From Cellulomonas sp. HZM (GTDB lineage Bacteria > Actinomycetota > Actinomycetes > Actinomycetales > Cellulomonadaceae), in NCBI RefSeq assembly GCF_000708885.1, contig NZ_JEOE01000015.1:1-64000 (forward strand): 64,000 nt of DNA, in the 5' to 3' direction. Below are positions 44,250-52,573 of this stretch, in pieces. The notes under the pieces were generated by a model. It made no database searches and was not told the DNA's origin. It saw only the letters and a list, made by a program, of their open reading frames with translations. Position 1 is the stretch's first letter; each line of letters begins with the position of its first letter. A program made the translations under genes and the position numbers.

Positions 44250-44933
44250 GTGCACGGACCGGTCACCGGTGAGGGTTCCTGGCAGGACGCGGGCCGACGA
44301 GGTCCGCGCGGCGGGGTTACCGTGCGCGGCTCGGGCGCGGCCGACGCCGTCCCCGACGTCGTCGTCGCCGACCTCGGGGCGCAGGCCACCGAGCCGGACG
44401 TCGGCTCCGCGCTCGCCGCGGCCGGCGACGCGCTCGCGGCCATGCGCGACGCCCTGCGCTCGGCGGGCGTCGCCGACGGTGCCGTGCGCACCGGCAGCAC
44501 GTCGACGTGGGAGGACAGCAGCGTCCCGGACGTCCGCCGCACCGTGGCCCGGCTCGGGCTCGTCGTGACGCTCTCCGACGTCACGACCGCGGGCGACGTG
44601 CTCGGTGCCGTCGTCGCGGCGGGCGCGTCGCACGCGTGGCTCGGCGGGCTGCGCCTCGTCGTGTCCGACCCGTCGCAGGCGGCCGCCGCGGCGCGCACCG
44701 CCGCGTTCGACGACGCGACCACCAAGGCGACCCAGTGGGCCGCGCTCGCCGGGCACCGGCTCGGCCCCGTCCTGTGGGTGCACGAGGACGAGCCCGGCGG
44801 GGGCGGTGCGCCGAGGTTCGCGCGCGCCGCGAAGGACGTGCGCGCGATCCCGGTCGAGCCGGGGGAGCAGACCGTGCAGGCGGCGGTGCAGGTGCGGTTC
44901 GCGTGGGCGGACGACGAGGTCGTCGGCGCCTGA
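44250..44933 (+). CDS. SIMPL/DUF541-domain protein
   Basis: The protein is 227 residues from GTG 44250, with GGAGG seven bases upstream. The SIMPL domain (about 25-220) shows the typical start (GVTVRGSGAADAVPDVVVADLG), the ALRSAGVADGAVRTGSTSTW repeat region, a middle VLGAVVAAGASHAWLGGLRL and the end VQAAVQVRFAW. No signal peptide or TM helix is visible, so it is probably cytoplasmic, unlike many exported members. Function is unknown. It sits between prs and the rplY promoter. A 12-bp palindrome GACCGATCGGTC lies just after the stop. Confidence 0.8.
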   Translation: MHGPVTGEGSWQDAGRRGPRGGVTVRGSGAADAVPDVVVADLGAQATEPDVGSALAAAGDALAAMRDALRSAGVADGAVRTGSTSTWEDSSVPDVRRTVARLGLVVTLSDVTTAGDVLGAVVAAGASHAWLGGLRLVVSDPSQAAAAARTAAFDDATTKATQWAALAGHRLGPVLWVHEDEPGGGGAPRFARAAKDVRAIPVEPGEQTVQAAVQVRFAWADDEVVGA

Positions 44934-44965
44934 TCGTTCGACCGATCGGTCGGGCGGTCAGCGCG

Positions 44966-45175
44966 TTTCCGGTGGGTCGTCGTAGCGGCTAGACTGCTCC
45001 GGTTGCCTCGGCGAGGGACGACGGACGGCCACGCTCCATCGGCCGCCACCCGTCCGTGATCGACAGGGCCCATGCCTCCGTGCGTGCGTCTCCGTCCTGC
45101 GCCCCACGTCGAGGCCACCACCAACGTCGCGCCGTCGTCGGCGCCACTCCACCGTCACTGCTTCTGGGAGTCATC
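44966..45175 (+). promoter_or_regulatory. rplY promoter and 180-base leader with hairpin
   Basis: TTTCCG (44966-44971) and TAGACT (44990-44995), 18 bases apart, form a plausible promoter. The leader of about 175 bases contains an 8-bp stem ACGGACGG/CCGTCCGT (45021-45028 with 45050-45057) enclosing a GGCC/GGCC inner stem. A long leader before a ribosomal protein gene could allow autoregulation by L25; no known leader family was recognised. Confidence 0.5.
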
Positions 45176-45814
45176 GTGTCTGAGATCAAGCTCGTCGCCA
45201 CCGCCCGCACGGAGTTCGGCAAGGGTGCGGCCCGCCGCCTGCGCCGCGCGCACCAGATCCCCGCCGTCCTGTACGGGCACGGCTCGGACCCGCTGCACGT
45301 CGCCCTGCCGGGCCACGAGACGATGCTCGCGGTCAAGCACGCCAACGCGCTGTTCTCGATCGAGCTCGACGGCAAGCCCACGCTCGCGATCGCCAAGGAC
45401 GTCCAGATCGAGCCGGTCCGCAACGTCATCGAGCACATCGACCTGCTCATCGTGAAGAAGGGCGAGAAGGTCGCCGTCGAGGTCCCGGTGCACGTCGTGG
45501 GCGAGTCGGCCCCCGGCACCATCCACCTCGTCGACACGCAGTCGCTCTCGCTCGAGGCCGAGGCGACGCACCTGCCCGCCGCGGTCGAGGTGTCGATCGA
45601 GGGCGTCGAGGCCGGCACGTCGATCACCGCCGGTGACATCGAGCTCCCGAAGGGTTCGTCGCTCGTCACGGACGCCGAGACGATCGTCGTGACCGTCACG
45701 GTCCCGCAGGTCTCGGCCGACGACGTCGCCGCCGAGGAGGCCGCGGCCGAGCTCGCCGCCGAGCAGTCCGCCGCGTCGGCCGACGCCGCGGAGTCGGAGT
45801 CGTCGGAGGGCTGA
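45176..45814 (+). CDS. rplY: 50S ribosomal protein L25, CTC/TL5 type
   Basis: L25 binds 5S rRNA in the large subunit; the long CTC form includes a C-terminal domain. The protein is 212 residues from GTG 45176, with GGGAG 6-10 bases upstream. It has the L25 core KLVATARTEFGKGAARRLRR and PAVLYGHGSDPLHV, then the TL5 domain (about 95-180), and an acidic Ala/Glu/Ser tail. A strong terminator follows. Confidence 0.96.
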   Translation: MSEIKLVATARTEFGKGAARRLRRAHQIPAVLYGHGSDPLHVALPGHETMLAVKHANALFSIELDGKPTLAIAKDVQIEPVRNVIEHIDLLIVKKGEKVAVEVPVHVVGESAPGTIHLVDTQSLSLEAEATHLPAAVEVSIEGVEAGTSITAGDIELPKGSSLVTDAETIVVTVTVPQVSADDVAAEEAAAELAAEQSAASADAAESESSEG

Positions 45815-45828
45815 GCCCGCTGAACCAC

Positions 45829-45868
45829 CGGCGCCCGGTACCGTCCTGAGTGGCGGTGCCGGGCGCCG
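45829..45868 (+). terminator. Hairpin terminator after rplY
   Basis: A 15-bp stem (CGGCGCCCGGTACCG with CGGTGCCGGGCGCCG, one G-T pair) and a 10-base loop begin 14 bases after the stop and are followed by TCGTCTGTGCT. It separates rplY from pth. Confidence 0.85.
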
Positions 45869-45893
45869 TCGTCTGTGCTGATCAGGAGGAAAC

Positions 45894-46511
45894 GTGACCG
45901 AGGGTGCGTGGCTCGTCGTCGGCCTGGGCAACCCCGGCCCGCAGTACGCGGGCAACCGCCACAACGTCGGCCAGATGGTGCTCGACGAGCTCGCGGCGAG
46001 GACGTCGTCGTCCTTCGGCTCGCGCGGCGGCCTGCTGGGCCGACGACCGCAGGCCGTGACCGCCGAGGGGCGCCTGGGCGTGCTGCCCGGCGGGGCACCC
46101 GGACCGCGCGTGGTGCTGGCCAAGCCCACGACGTACATGAACGTCTCGGGCGGACCCGTCGCGGCGCTCGCGTCGTACTACTCGGTCGATCCTGAGCGCG
46201 TGATCATGGTGCACGACGAGATGGACATCCCGTTCGCAGAGATCAAGCTCAAGCGCGGCGGCGGCGAGGGCGGGCACAACGGGCTGCGCGACACCACCAA
46301 GGCGCTCGGCACCAAGGAGTACGTGCGCGTGCGCGTGGGCGTCGGGCGGCCGCCCGGGCGGATGGACCCCGCCGACTTCGTGCTGCGCGACTTCTCGACC
46401 GTGGAGCGCAAGGAGCTGCCGTTCCTGCTGGACGCCGCGGCGGACGCGGTGGAGCTCGTGGTGACGCAGGGGCTCGAGGCGGCGCAGCTGAGGTTCCACA
46501 CGAAGTCGTGA
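45894..46511 (+). CDS. pth: Peptidyl-tRNA hydrolase
   Basis: Pth frees tRNA from peptidyl-tRNA lost by ribosomes. The protein is 205 residues with [20 protein letters not shown] (about 6-25, catalytic His in RHNVG), [13 protein letters not shown] (about 78-90), VHDEMDIPF and [12 protein letters not shown]. An AGGAGG ribosome-binding site lies 5 bases before GTG 45894. The 3' end is close to the putative operator array of the EPS locus. Confidence 0.97.
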   Translation: MTEGAWLVVGLGNPGPQYAGNRHNVGQMVLDELAARTSSSFGSRGGLLGRRPQAVTAEGRLGVLPGGAPGPRVVLAKPTTYMNVSGGPVAALASYYSVDPERVIMVHDEMDIPFAEIKLKRGGGEGGHNGLRDTTKALGTKEYVRVRVGVGRPPGRMDPADFVLRDFSTVERKELPFLLDAAADAVELVVTQGLEAAQLRFHTKS

Positions 46512-46515
46512 CGCG

Positions 46516-46556
46516 TTCACCGGTCCGTGGGGTGAAAGTCCCGTGTACCGGGTGAA
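46516..46556. promoter_or_regulatory. GGTGAA half-site array before the EPS initiator gene
   Basis: TTCACC (46516-46521), GGTGAA (46531-46536) and GGTGAA (46551-46556) lie 15-20 bases apart, just upstream of a TATAAC -10 box (46594-46599). GGGTGAA also occurs 50-90 bases before the starts at 48309, 58204 and 59355. An operator role is inferred from this recurrence. Confidence 0.45.
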
Positions 46557-46606
46557 ATCGGACACAAGGTACTGATCGGTACAGACTGGGACCTATAACC
46601 TCCAAC

Positions 46607-48181
46607 GTGTCCAGGACGATCTCGTCCGACGACGTGCGGGTGGGGGATCCGATGACACTGACGGCTGACCAGGCCGGCGCGGGCGCGTTCGCCGATGGCG
46701 AGCGACGCGCCCGCTCCCGCGAGCCGCGCCGTTCGTGGGCATCGACCCGTCCGTACGACCCGCGGGCGACGCAGTTCAACGGCGACGAGGTCCGGGCCCA
46801 CAGCTGGCACGCCGCGAGCCGTCGGTATCGGTCGGTCGTGGTGGTCACCGACGCCGCGCTCATGTTCACCGCGGGTGCGGGGTTCCTCCTGCCGCGGCTC
46901 GGGAACGCGCCGGCGACGTGGTTCTGGATCGTGCTCGGCACGGTCACCTTTGGCCTCACCGTCATGATCGCGCACGGCTACGACCTGCGCAGACTCGGCG
47001 CGGGCGCCCAGGAGTTCCAGTCCGTCGCGGCGGGCGGGGCGCTCCTGTCCGCGGGCATCGTCGTGGGTGCGTTCTCGTTCCACGCGACACCGCCGCGCAC
47101 CACCGTGTTCGTCGCGATCCCGCTCGCGACGGTCTTGTCCTGCCTCACGCGCTACGCGCTGCGCAAGCGCCTGCACCACCGGCGGCTGCGCGGCGCCGAC
47201 ATGCAGCGCACCGTCGTGCTGGGATCGACCGCGAGCGCGTCCCGCGTGGCGTACGAGCTGCAGTCCGCCGCGTACGAGGGGTACGAGGTCGTCGGGCTGT
47301 GCCTCCCGTCGGTGGACGACGAGGCGCTGTTCACGGGGGCACCCGTGCTGGGTGCGGTCTCGGACGTCGTGCAGATCGTCAACGACTACGCGATCGAGGT
47401 GGTCGTGCTCTCGGGCTCGACTCTGTCCGGGGACGCGACGCGGCGACTGTCCTGGGCGCTCGACCGCGCGGGTGCTGCGCTCGTCGTGATCCCGGACCTG
47501 GTCGAGGTGAGCCCCGTGAGGCTCGCGGTCCGACCGTCGAGCTCGATGCCGATGCTCGAGGTGGAGGTCGTCGCGTCGCGCCGCCGACAGCTCGCCAAGA
47601 CCGCGATGGACTGCACGCTCGGGCCGCTCATCGCGCTCGTGACGCTCCCGCTGGTGCTGGTGCTCGCGGTGCTGGTGCGCCTGACGTCCCGCGGGCCGGC
47701 GTTCTTCCGGCAGCACCGCGTGGGGGTGGACGGCCGCCGGTTCTCGATGTGGAAGCTGCGTTCGATGTACGTGGACGCCGACGAGCGCCGTGCCGCCCTG
47801 GCCGAGCTCGACGAGGGCAACGGCGTGATGTTCAAGATGCGCGACGACCCGCGTGTGACACCGCTGGGCCGGCTCATGCGGCGGTACTCGCTCGACGAGC
47901 TGCCCCAGCTGTGGAACGTCCTGAGCGGTGACATGTCGCTCGTGGGCCCCCGGCCGCCGCTGACGTGCGAGGTCGACGCGTACGAGGACGTCGCGCATCG
48001 CAGGCTCCGGGTCAAGCCGGGAATCACCGGACTGTGGCAGATCAGCGGGCGTTCCGACCTGAGCTGGGAGGAGACGGTCCGGCTCGACCTGCGGTACGCC
48101 GACAACTGGTCCGTGGCGATGGACCTGACGATCTTGTGGAAGACCGCACGGGCCGTGGTGCGGCCCGAGGGTGCCTACTGA
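46607..48181 (+). CDS. Polyprenyl glycosylphosphotransferase (EPS initiator, WbaP-like)
   Basis: This enzyme starts repeat-unit assembly by moving a sugar phosphate to undecaprenyl phosphate. The protein is 524 residues. After a cytoplasmic N-terminus, four TM helices (about 75-190) and a nucleotide-binding-like middle domain (about 200-320, RTVVLGSTASASRVAYELQS) come a fifth membrane helix (about 345-365) and the catalytic domain. The latter shows FSMWKLRSMYVDADERR, RRYSLDELPQLWNVLSGDMS, LVGPRPPL and KPGITGLWQISGRSDLSWEE. GTG 46607 lies 7 bases after TATAAC, so it is probably leaderless. This gene opens the locus. Confidence 0.95.
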   Translation: MSRTISSDDVRVGDPMTLTADQAGAGAFADGERRARSREPRRSWASTRPYDPRATQFNGDEVRAHSWHAASRRYRSVVVVTDAALMFTAGAGFLLPRLGNAPATWFWIVLGTVTFGLTVMIAHGYDLRRLGAGAQEFQSVAAGGALLSAGIVVGAFSFHATPPRTTVFVAIPLATVLSCLTRYALRKRLHHRRLRGADMQRTVVLGSTASASRVAYELQSAAYEGYEVVGLCLPSVDDEALFTGAPVLGAVSDVVQIVNDYAIEVVVLSGSTLSGDATRRLSWALDRAGAALVVIPDLVEVSPVRLAVRPSSSMPMLEVEVVASRRRQLAKTAMDCTLGPLIALVTLPLVLVLAVLVRLTSRGPAFFRQHRVGVDGRRFSMWKLRSMYVDADERRAALAELDEGNGVMFKMRDDPRVTPLGRLMRRYSLDELPQLWNVLSGDMSLVGPRPPLTCEVDAYEDVAHRRLRVKPGITGLWQISGRSDLSWEETVRLDLRYADNWSVAMDLTILWKTARAVVRPEGAY

Positions 48182-48308
48182 CCGGACGTGGTGCCTGTCC
48201 ACGCAGGGGCGGCCGGGTGAACTGGGTCGCTCCGCCCGCCGTGCGGCGGTGCCCGGTATCTATGCTCGCGAGACCGGCTCGGGGCGTGCCGACGACGACA
48301 GGAGCGCA

Positions 48309-49505
48309 GTGGCTGTGACGGGCGACGACCGGCAGCGGTCGCTGAGGATCGCGATGATCGGGACGCGGGGCGTCCCGGCCCGCTACGGCGGGTTCGAGAC
48401 GGCCGTCGAGGAGATCGGCCGTCGGCTCGTCGCGCGTGGCCACACCGTCCGCGTGTACTGCCGGCGCCACGAGCTCGATCCGCCGCACGGCGAGCACCTC
48501 GGCATGGAGCGGGTCACGCTGCCTGCGCTGCGTCGCAGGTCGCTCGAGACGCTCAGCCACACGGCCCTGTCCGTCGGGCACCTCGTCGCGCACAGGGTGG
48601 ATGCGGCGTTCGTCTTCAACGCCGCGAACGCGCCGCTGCTGCCGGTCGTGCGAGCGGTGCGGGTACCGGTCGCGACGCATGTGGACGGCCTCGAGTGGCG
48701 GCGCGCGAAGTGGGGCGCCAACGGACGCCGCTACTACCGCGCGGCCGAGCAGCTCGCGGTGCGCTGGTCCGACGCGCTCGTGGCCGATGCGCAGGGGATC
48801 GCCGACTACTACGCCGACGAGTTCGGTGCGCGCACCCGGCTGCTCGCATACGGGGCTCCCCGCGTGGACGTCGGGACGGAGCGTCTCGCCGAGCTCGGGC
48901 TGGTCGCCGGGGGCTTCCACGTCGTCGTCGCGAGGTTCGAGCCCGAGAACCACGTCCTCGAGGCGGTTCAGGGGTACGTGCGCTCGAGCGCAGAGCTTCC
49001 CCTCGTCGTCGTGGGTTCCGCGCCCTACTCGGACACGTATACGGCCGCGGTGCGGGCGGCAGCGGGCGACGACCCTCGGGTGCGCCTGCTCGGTGGTGTG
49101 TGGGACCAGGAGCTGCTCGACCAGCTGTACGCGGGTGCGTCGACCTATGTGCACGGGCACAGCGTCGGCGGCACCAACCCCTCGCTGCTGCGCGCGATCG
49201 GCGCCGGCACGGCGACGATCGCTTACGACGTGGCGTTCAACCGGGAGGTGCTCCGCTCGGAGGGCCTGTACTTCGCCGACGCCGCCGAGCTGGCCGGGCA
49301 CCTCGAGCGCGCCGAGTCGGACCCTGCGGCGACGACGCGTAGGGGTGAGGCTCTGCGGCTGCGCGCGCTCGACTACGACTGGGACGACGTGACCGCGGGC
49401 TACGAGCGGCTCGCGCTCGACCTCGCTGCACGCCGCACGGCCGGGCCGCAGCGGCTGAGGCGACGCCAGCAGACGGCGGAGCCCGTCGAGGCGATCCGCG
49501 CATGA
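48309..49505 (+). CDS. DUF1972-type glycosyltransferase (GT4)
   Basis: The protein is 398 residues from GTG 48309, chosen for AGGAG 7 bases upstream. It opens with the DUF1972 signature IAMIGTRGVPARYGGFETAV (about 13-32), typical of rhamnosyl- or related transferases in EPS loci. The GT-B C-terminal half has VVVARFEPENHVLEAVQGYV (about 206-225), LLGGVWDQELLDQLYAGAST and VGGTNPSLLRAIGAGTATIA, with the nucleotide-sugar-binding Glu region less canonical (NPSLLRA). It is cytoplasmic and probably adds the second sugar. Its stop overlaps the next start (ATGA). Confidence 0.92.
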   Translation: MAVTGDDRQRSLRIAMIGTRGVPARYGGFETAVEEIGRRLVARGHTVRVYCRRHELDPPHGEHLGMERVTLPALRRRSLETLSHTALSVGHLVAHRVDAAFVFNAANAPLLPVVRAVRVPVATHVDGLEWRRAKWGANGRRYYRAAEQLAVRWSDALVADAQGIADYYADEFGARTRLLAYGAPRVDVGTERLAELGLVAGGFHVVVARFEPENHVLEAVQGYVRSSAELPLVVVGSAPYSDTYTAAVRAAAGDDPRVRLLGGVWDQELLDQLYAGASTYVHGHSVGGTNPSLLRAIGAGTATIAYDVAFNREVLRSEGLYFADAAELAGHLERAESDPAATTRRGEALRLRALDYDWDDVTAGYERLALDLAARRTAGPQRLRRRQQTAEPVEAIRA

Positions 49506-50224
49506 GCAGGTACCTCGACACCGTGCAGCAGCTCGCGTCGGCCCAGAAGGGGGCGGCACGGGGTGCGCCGGCGTACTCCCGGTTCGTCAACCGGCGGCTG
49601 GGCAGGCTCCTCGCGGCCTGGGCCTACGGGCGCGGCCTCGGCCCCGATGCCGTCACCGGCCTCAGCGCGCTCGCGACTTTCTCCGGCATCGCGATGCTCG
49701 CCCTCGTCGCCCCGTCGTGGTGGGCGGGCGTCGCGGTGTGCCTGCTGCTGGTCCTGGGGTATGCGCTCGACTCCGCGGACGGCCAGGTGGCGCGACTGAC
49801 AGGCCGGTCCAGCCCGGCCGGTGAGTGGCTCGACCACGTGGTCGACGCCACGAAGGTCTCGACCCTCCCGGTTGCGCTCGCGGTGGGCTGGTACCGGTTC
49901 GACGTGGTCGACCGCCCGATGCTCCTGGTCCCGTTGGCCCACGCGGTCCTCGGCGCGGTCATGTTCTTCGCGATGATCCTCACCGAGCAGATGCGCCGTG
50001 CCCACGGCGTCGAGAGCCGTGCGGCGACGGGTGGGCGAGCGCCGTGGCTTCGCTCGTTGATCGCGTTGCCGACGGACTACGGCCTGCTGTGCCTGTCGTT
50101 CGTGCTCCTGGGCTGGACTCCCGCCTTCGTGCTGGTCTACTGCCTGATCGTCGCGGCGACCTTCGTGTACCTGCTGCTCGCGCTCGTGAAGTGGCGCCGC
50201 GAGATCGCGGGTTTCGCCGCCTGA
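49502..50224 (+). CDS. CDP-alcohol phosphatidyltransferase family protein
   Basis: The protein is 240 residues with about five to six TM helices. The family motif is complete: DSADGQVARLTGRSSPAGEW (about 89-108), continuing LDHVVD, giving D-x2-D-G-x2-A-R-x8-G-x3-D-x3-D. These enzymes join a CDP-linked alcohol to an acceptor, usually making phospholipids. Coupling to a DUF1972 transferase suggests that it makes a lipid or phospho-alcohol decoration for this polysaccharide. The substrate is unknown. Confidence 0.92.
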   Translation: MSRYLDTVQQLASAQKGAARGAPAYSRFVNRRLGRLLAAWAYGRGLGPDAVTGLSALATFSGIAMLALVAPSWWAGVAVCLLLVLGYALDSADGQVARLTGRSSPAGEWLDHVVDATKVSTLPVALAVGWYRFDVVDRPMLLVPLAHAVLGAVMFFAMILTEQMRRAHGVESRAATGGRAPWLRSLIALPTDYGLLCLSFVLLGWTPAFVLVYCLIVAATFVYLLLALVKWRREIAGFAA

Positions 50225-50243
50225 GACCTCGCTGGACCGAACA

Positions 50244-50263
50244 GGTGTGATGCGATTCACACC
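50244..50263. promoter_or_regulatory. CRP/GlxR-type binding site before beta-helix gene 1
   Basis: GGTGTGATGCGATTCACACC is a palindrome with the TGTGA-N6-TCACA core of cAMP-receptor-type regulators. A TAGATG box at 50301-50306 would put the site about 60 bases upstream of the transcription start, the class I activator position. The rest of the 224-base interval holds no gene. Confidence 0.7.
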
Positions 50264-50448
50264 CGAATCTCGGCGCGCCCGATTGCGCCGCTGGCCTGCG
50301 TAGATGCCAGGCATCACCTGGTTGCCTCCGAAGTCGCCCGCGCGGCGGCGCTCATTCACCCGTCCGTGTCGACCGATATGGCCCACGACGCCGGGTTGGC
50401 GGGTCTCCCGCTCCGGCGCCGCAGTCGTTCGTGTCGATCGGAGCCGTC

Positions 50449-52278
50449 ATGCACCACCCCCGCACCACCCGTCCCAGCGCTCGCCGAGCGCGTCACGTCG
50501 CCGTCGTGGCGGCCCTCGCGGTGATCGCGTTGCTCGCCTCGTTCGTCGGCGGGACACAGGTGGCAGGTGCTGCTTCTCCGGGTGCGAAGACCTACCTCCG
50601 CGACGTCACGGTGTCACCCAAGAAGCCGCGCGTCGTGAAGCTCACGTCGCTGCCGAAGAACGCGACGGCCGCGACGTTCGACGTCACCGGTCGCTTCGCG
50701 TGGCGGTCGACCGCGATCTCGCTGTGCCCGGGCAAGAAGGTGCTCGCCGAGTGCGTCGACGAGCCCGCGATGAAGACTCCGGTGCAGAAGAAGCGCACCG
50801 TGCGCGTCACGGTGCCGCTCGTCGGCTCCGGCCGGGTGGTGACGGTCGGGACCTCGCGGGCCAGCGTCCGGGTGACGCTCCGGCTCGTCTCGTACTCCAC
50901 CGACCTCAAGGACGGCCTGCCGGTCACCTACCTGCGCAGCGCCGTGGTCAAGCAGGGCGGCACGGTCACGGTGGATGCGTCGCGGATGCTCGCTGCCGCG
51001 TCGTCGGCGCGCTTCACGGTCAAGGCGAAGTTCGCCTGGCGGCCGACGAAGATCGTCGTGTGCGCCGGGACCCGGATCACCGAGGCGTGCGCCGCGCACC
51101 CGGTCCTCGTCACGCCGAAGCAGAAGGGCGCCTCCGCATCCGTCACGATCCCGATGGCGGGCAAGAAGGGGAAGGTCACGATCAGGTCGTCGTCCGCGAG
51201 CGTCCGCGTCTGGCTCGTCCTGAAGAAGATGACCCTGGTGCGCACGGCTCCGGCGACGAGCGCGCCGAGCCCCTCCGCGTCCCCGACGGGCACCTCGACG
51301 ACGACCGCGAAGCCGTCGCCGTCGGCGACGAGCACCACGTCGAGCCCGGCTCCGACCGCGACCGCGACGACCGACCCGCCGAAGCCGACGAGCACGCCGA
51401 CCGCAACGGCCGCCCCCACGCCGACGTCCACCCCGACGTCCACCCCGACGGCGACCCAGACCCCGGTCGCTACGCCCACCCCCACCTCGTCGTCGGCTGC
51501 GCGTCCGGGGCCGTCGAACACGGGCGTGCCCGCGGGCACCAAGCTGACGGTCCGCGAGGGCGACTGGACCATCACGACGCCCAACACCGTGATCGACTCG
51601 ATGGACGTGCGCGGCTTCGTCTCGATCAAGACGACGGGCGTGGTGATCAAGAACTCGATCATCCGCGGCCGTGACACCGCCTACGACAAGGCGATGATCA
51701 TGGTCGACCAGACCGTGCCGTCGTCGGTGAGCGTCGTGGACACGACGTTGGCGGCGTCGACGCCGTCGCCGCACATCCGTGGGGTGATCGGTGCGCGGTT
51801 CTCGTTGACGCGGGTGGATGCGTACGACGTGGTGGACCAGGTGCTGATCATCGGTGACGACGTGACGGTGCAGGACTCGTGGTTGCACGACAACGCGTAT
51901 TTCGAGCAGGACCCGAACTACAACAACACGCCGTCGCACGATGACAACGTGCAGATCTCGATCGGGAAGAACCTGCGGTTCGTGAACAACACGATGACCG
52001 GGACGCACAACTCGGTGATGATGGTGACGCAGGACCGGGGCAAGGTGAGCGACCTGGTGTTCTCGGGGAACCACGTGGACGGTGGTGCGTGCTCGGTGAA
52101 CCTCGCGGAGAAGGCCTACGGGCCGCTGTCCGGGCTCACGTTCACCGACAACGTCTTCGGCCGCAACACGACCCTGAACAACTGCGCGATCATCTCGCCG
52201 CTGTCGACCACGGCGCTGCTCACCCTCGCACGCAACTACTACACGGATGGCGCCGCGGTCACCGTCCGGCGGGGGTGA
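50449..52278 (+). CDS. Secreted right-handed beta-helix protein 1
   Basis: The protein is 609 residues from ATG 50449 (GGAG 6 bases upstream). A signal peptide (about 15-42) is followed by two similar modules of about 100 residues (about 48-150 and 160-262). Each has a YLR.V.V start, an F.V..KFAWR/RFAWR core, a paired-cysteine loop (CPGKKVLAEC; CAGTRITEAC) and an ASVRV.L end. I do not recognise this module. A Ser/Thr/Pro linker (about 265-355) leads to a parallel beta-helix domain (about 356-609) with NTGVPAGTKLTV, IKNSIIRGRDTAYDKA and SHDDNVQISIGKNLRFVNNT. The helix resembles pectate-lyase-like folds, so polysaccharide binding or cleavage is plausible. The linker is a candidate for O-mannosylation by the PMT. 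Bases 51738-52173 are shared with the next paralogue. Confidence 0.88.
   Translation: MHHPRTTRPSARRARHVAVVAALAVIALLASFVGGTQVAGAASPGAKTYLRDVTVSPKKPRVVKLTSLPKNATAATFDVTGRFAWRSTAISLCPGKKVLAECVDEPAMKTPVQKKRTVRVTVPLVGSGRVVTVGTSRASVRVTLRLVSYSTDLKDGLPVTYLRSAVVKQGGTVTVDASRMLAAASSARFTVKAKFAWRPTKIVVCAGTRITEACAAHPVLVTPKQKGASASVTIPMAGKKGKVTIRSSSASVRVWLVLKKMTLVRTAPATSAPSPSASPTGTSTTTAKPSPSATSTTSSPAPTATATTDPPKPTSTPTATAAPTPTSTPTSTPTATQTPVATPTPTSSSAARPGPSNTGVPAGTKLTVREGDWTITTPNTVIDSMDVRGFVSIKTTGVVIKNSIIRGRDTAYDKAMIMVDQTVPSSVSVVDTTLAASTPSPHIRGVIGARFSLTRVDAYDVVDQVLIIGDDVTVQDSWLHDNAYFEQDPNYNNTPSHDDNVQISIGKNLRFVNNTMTGTHNSVMMVTQDRGKVSDLVFSGNHVDGGACSVNLAEKAYGPLSGLTFTDNVFGRNTTLNNCAIISPLSTTALLTLARNYYTDGAAVTVRRG
51738..52173 (+). 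repeat. 436-bp block shared with the paralogue, copy 1
   Basis: By eye this block is identical, base for base, to 53902-54337, at a constant offset of 2164. A further identical stretch (51637-51693) precedes it, separated by 44 diverged bases. The block includes TTG Leu, GAT and TAT codons rare in the window. Confidence 0.93.
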
Positions 52279-52352
52279 AGACACCCGTTCGGGTGATCGA
52301 AGACGTTCGGCAGGCGTCCATATGGTGGACATTCACCCTTGTGGCGTTCATT

Positions 52353-52368
52353 TGTGATGCAGGTCACA
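52353..52368. promoter_or_regulatory. CRP/GlxR-type binding site before beta-helix gene 2
   Basis: TGTGATGCAGGTCACA matches the TGTGA-N6-TCACA consensus. It lies in the 295-base interval between the beta-helix genes, which also holds small hairpins CACCCG-TT-CGGGTG (52282-52295) and CCCGTTC-GGGC-GAACGGG (52369-52386), and a possible -10 TACGCT (52530-52535). No gene is seen in that interval. Confidence 0.68.
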
Positions 52369-52573
52369 CCCGTTCGGGCGAACGGGGGCGCCGCTCCGAT
52401 GCCGGATCGTGACCTTGCAGGCCAGCGTCGCATGGCCGCCCATGCCCGCCTCCGAGCCTCCGGGCGATGGACCGGGTGCGTCCGGTTCGGGTGGTCGACG
52501 GAGGTTGCTGGGCACTCGTCCGGTTCATCTACGCTCCCCGCAGTTCATGTCCCCCCTCGGAAGAGCGTCATCC

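Noticed and set aside
44940..44951. GACCGATCGGTC palindrome as a TetR operator
   Set aside because: It is a short palindrome common by chance at this GC content, downstream of a stop and upstream of the recognised rplY -10 box; there is no other support.
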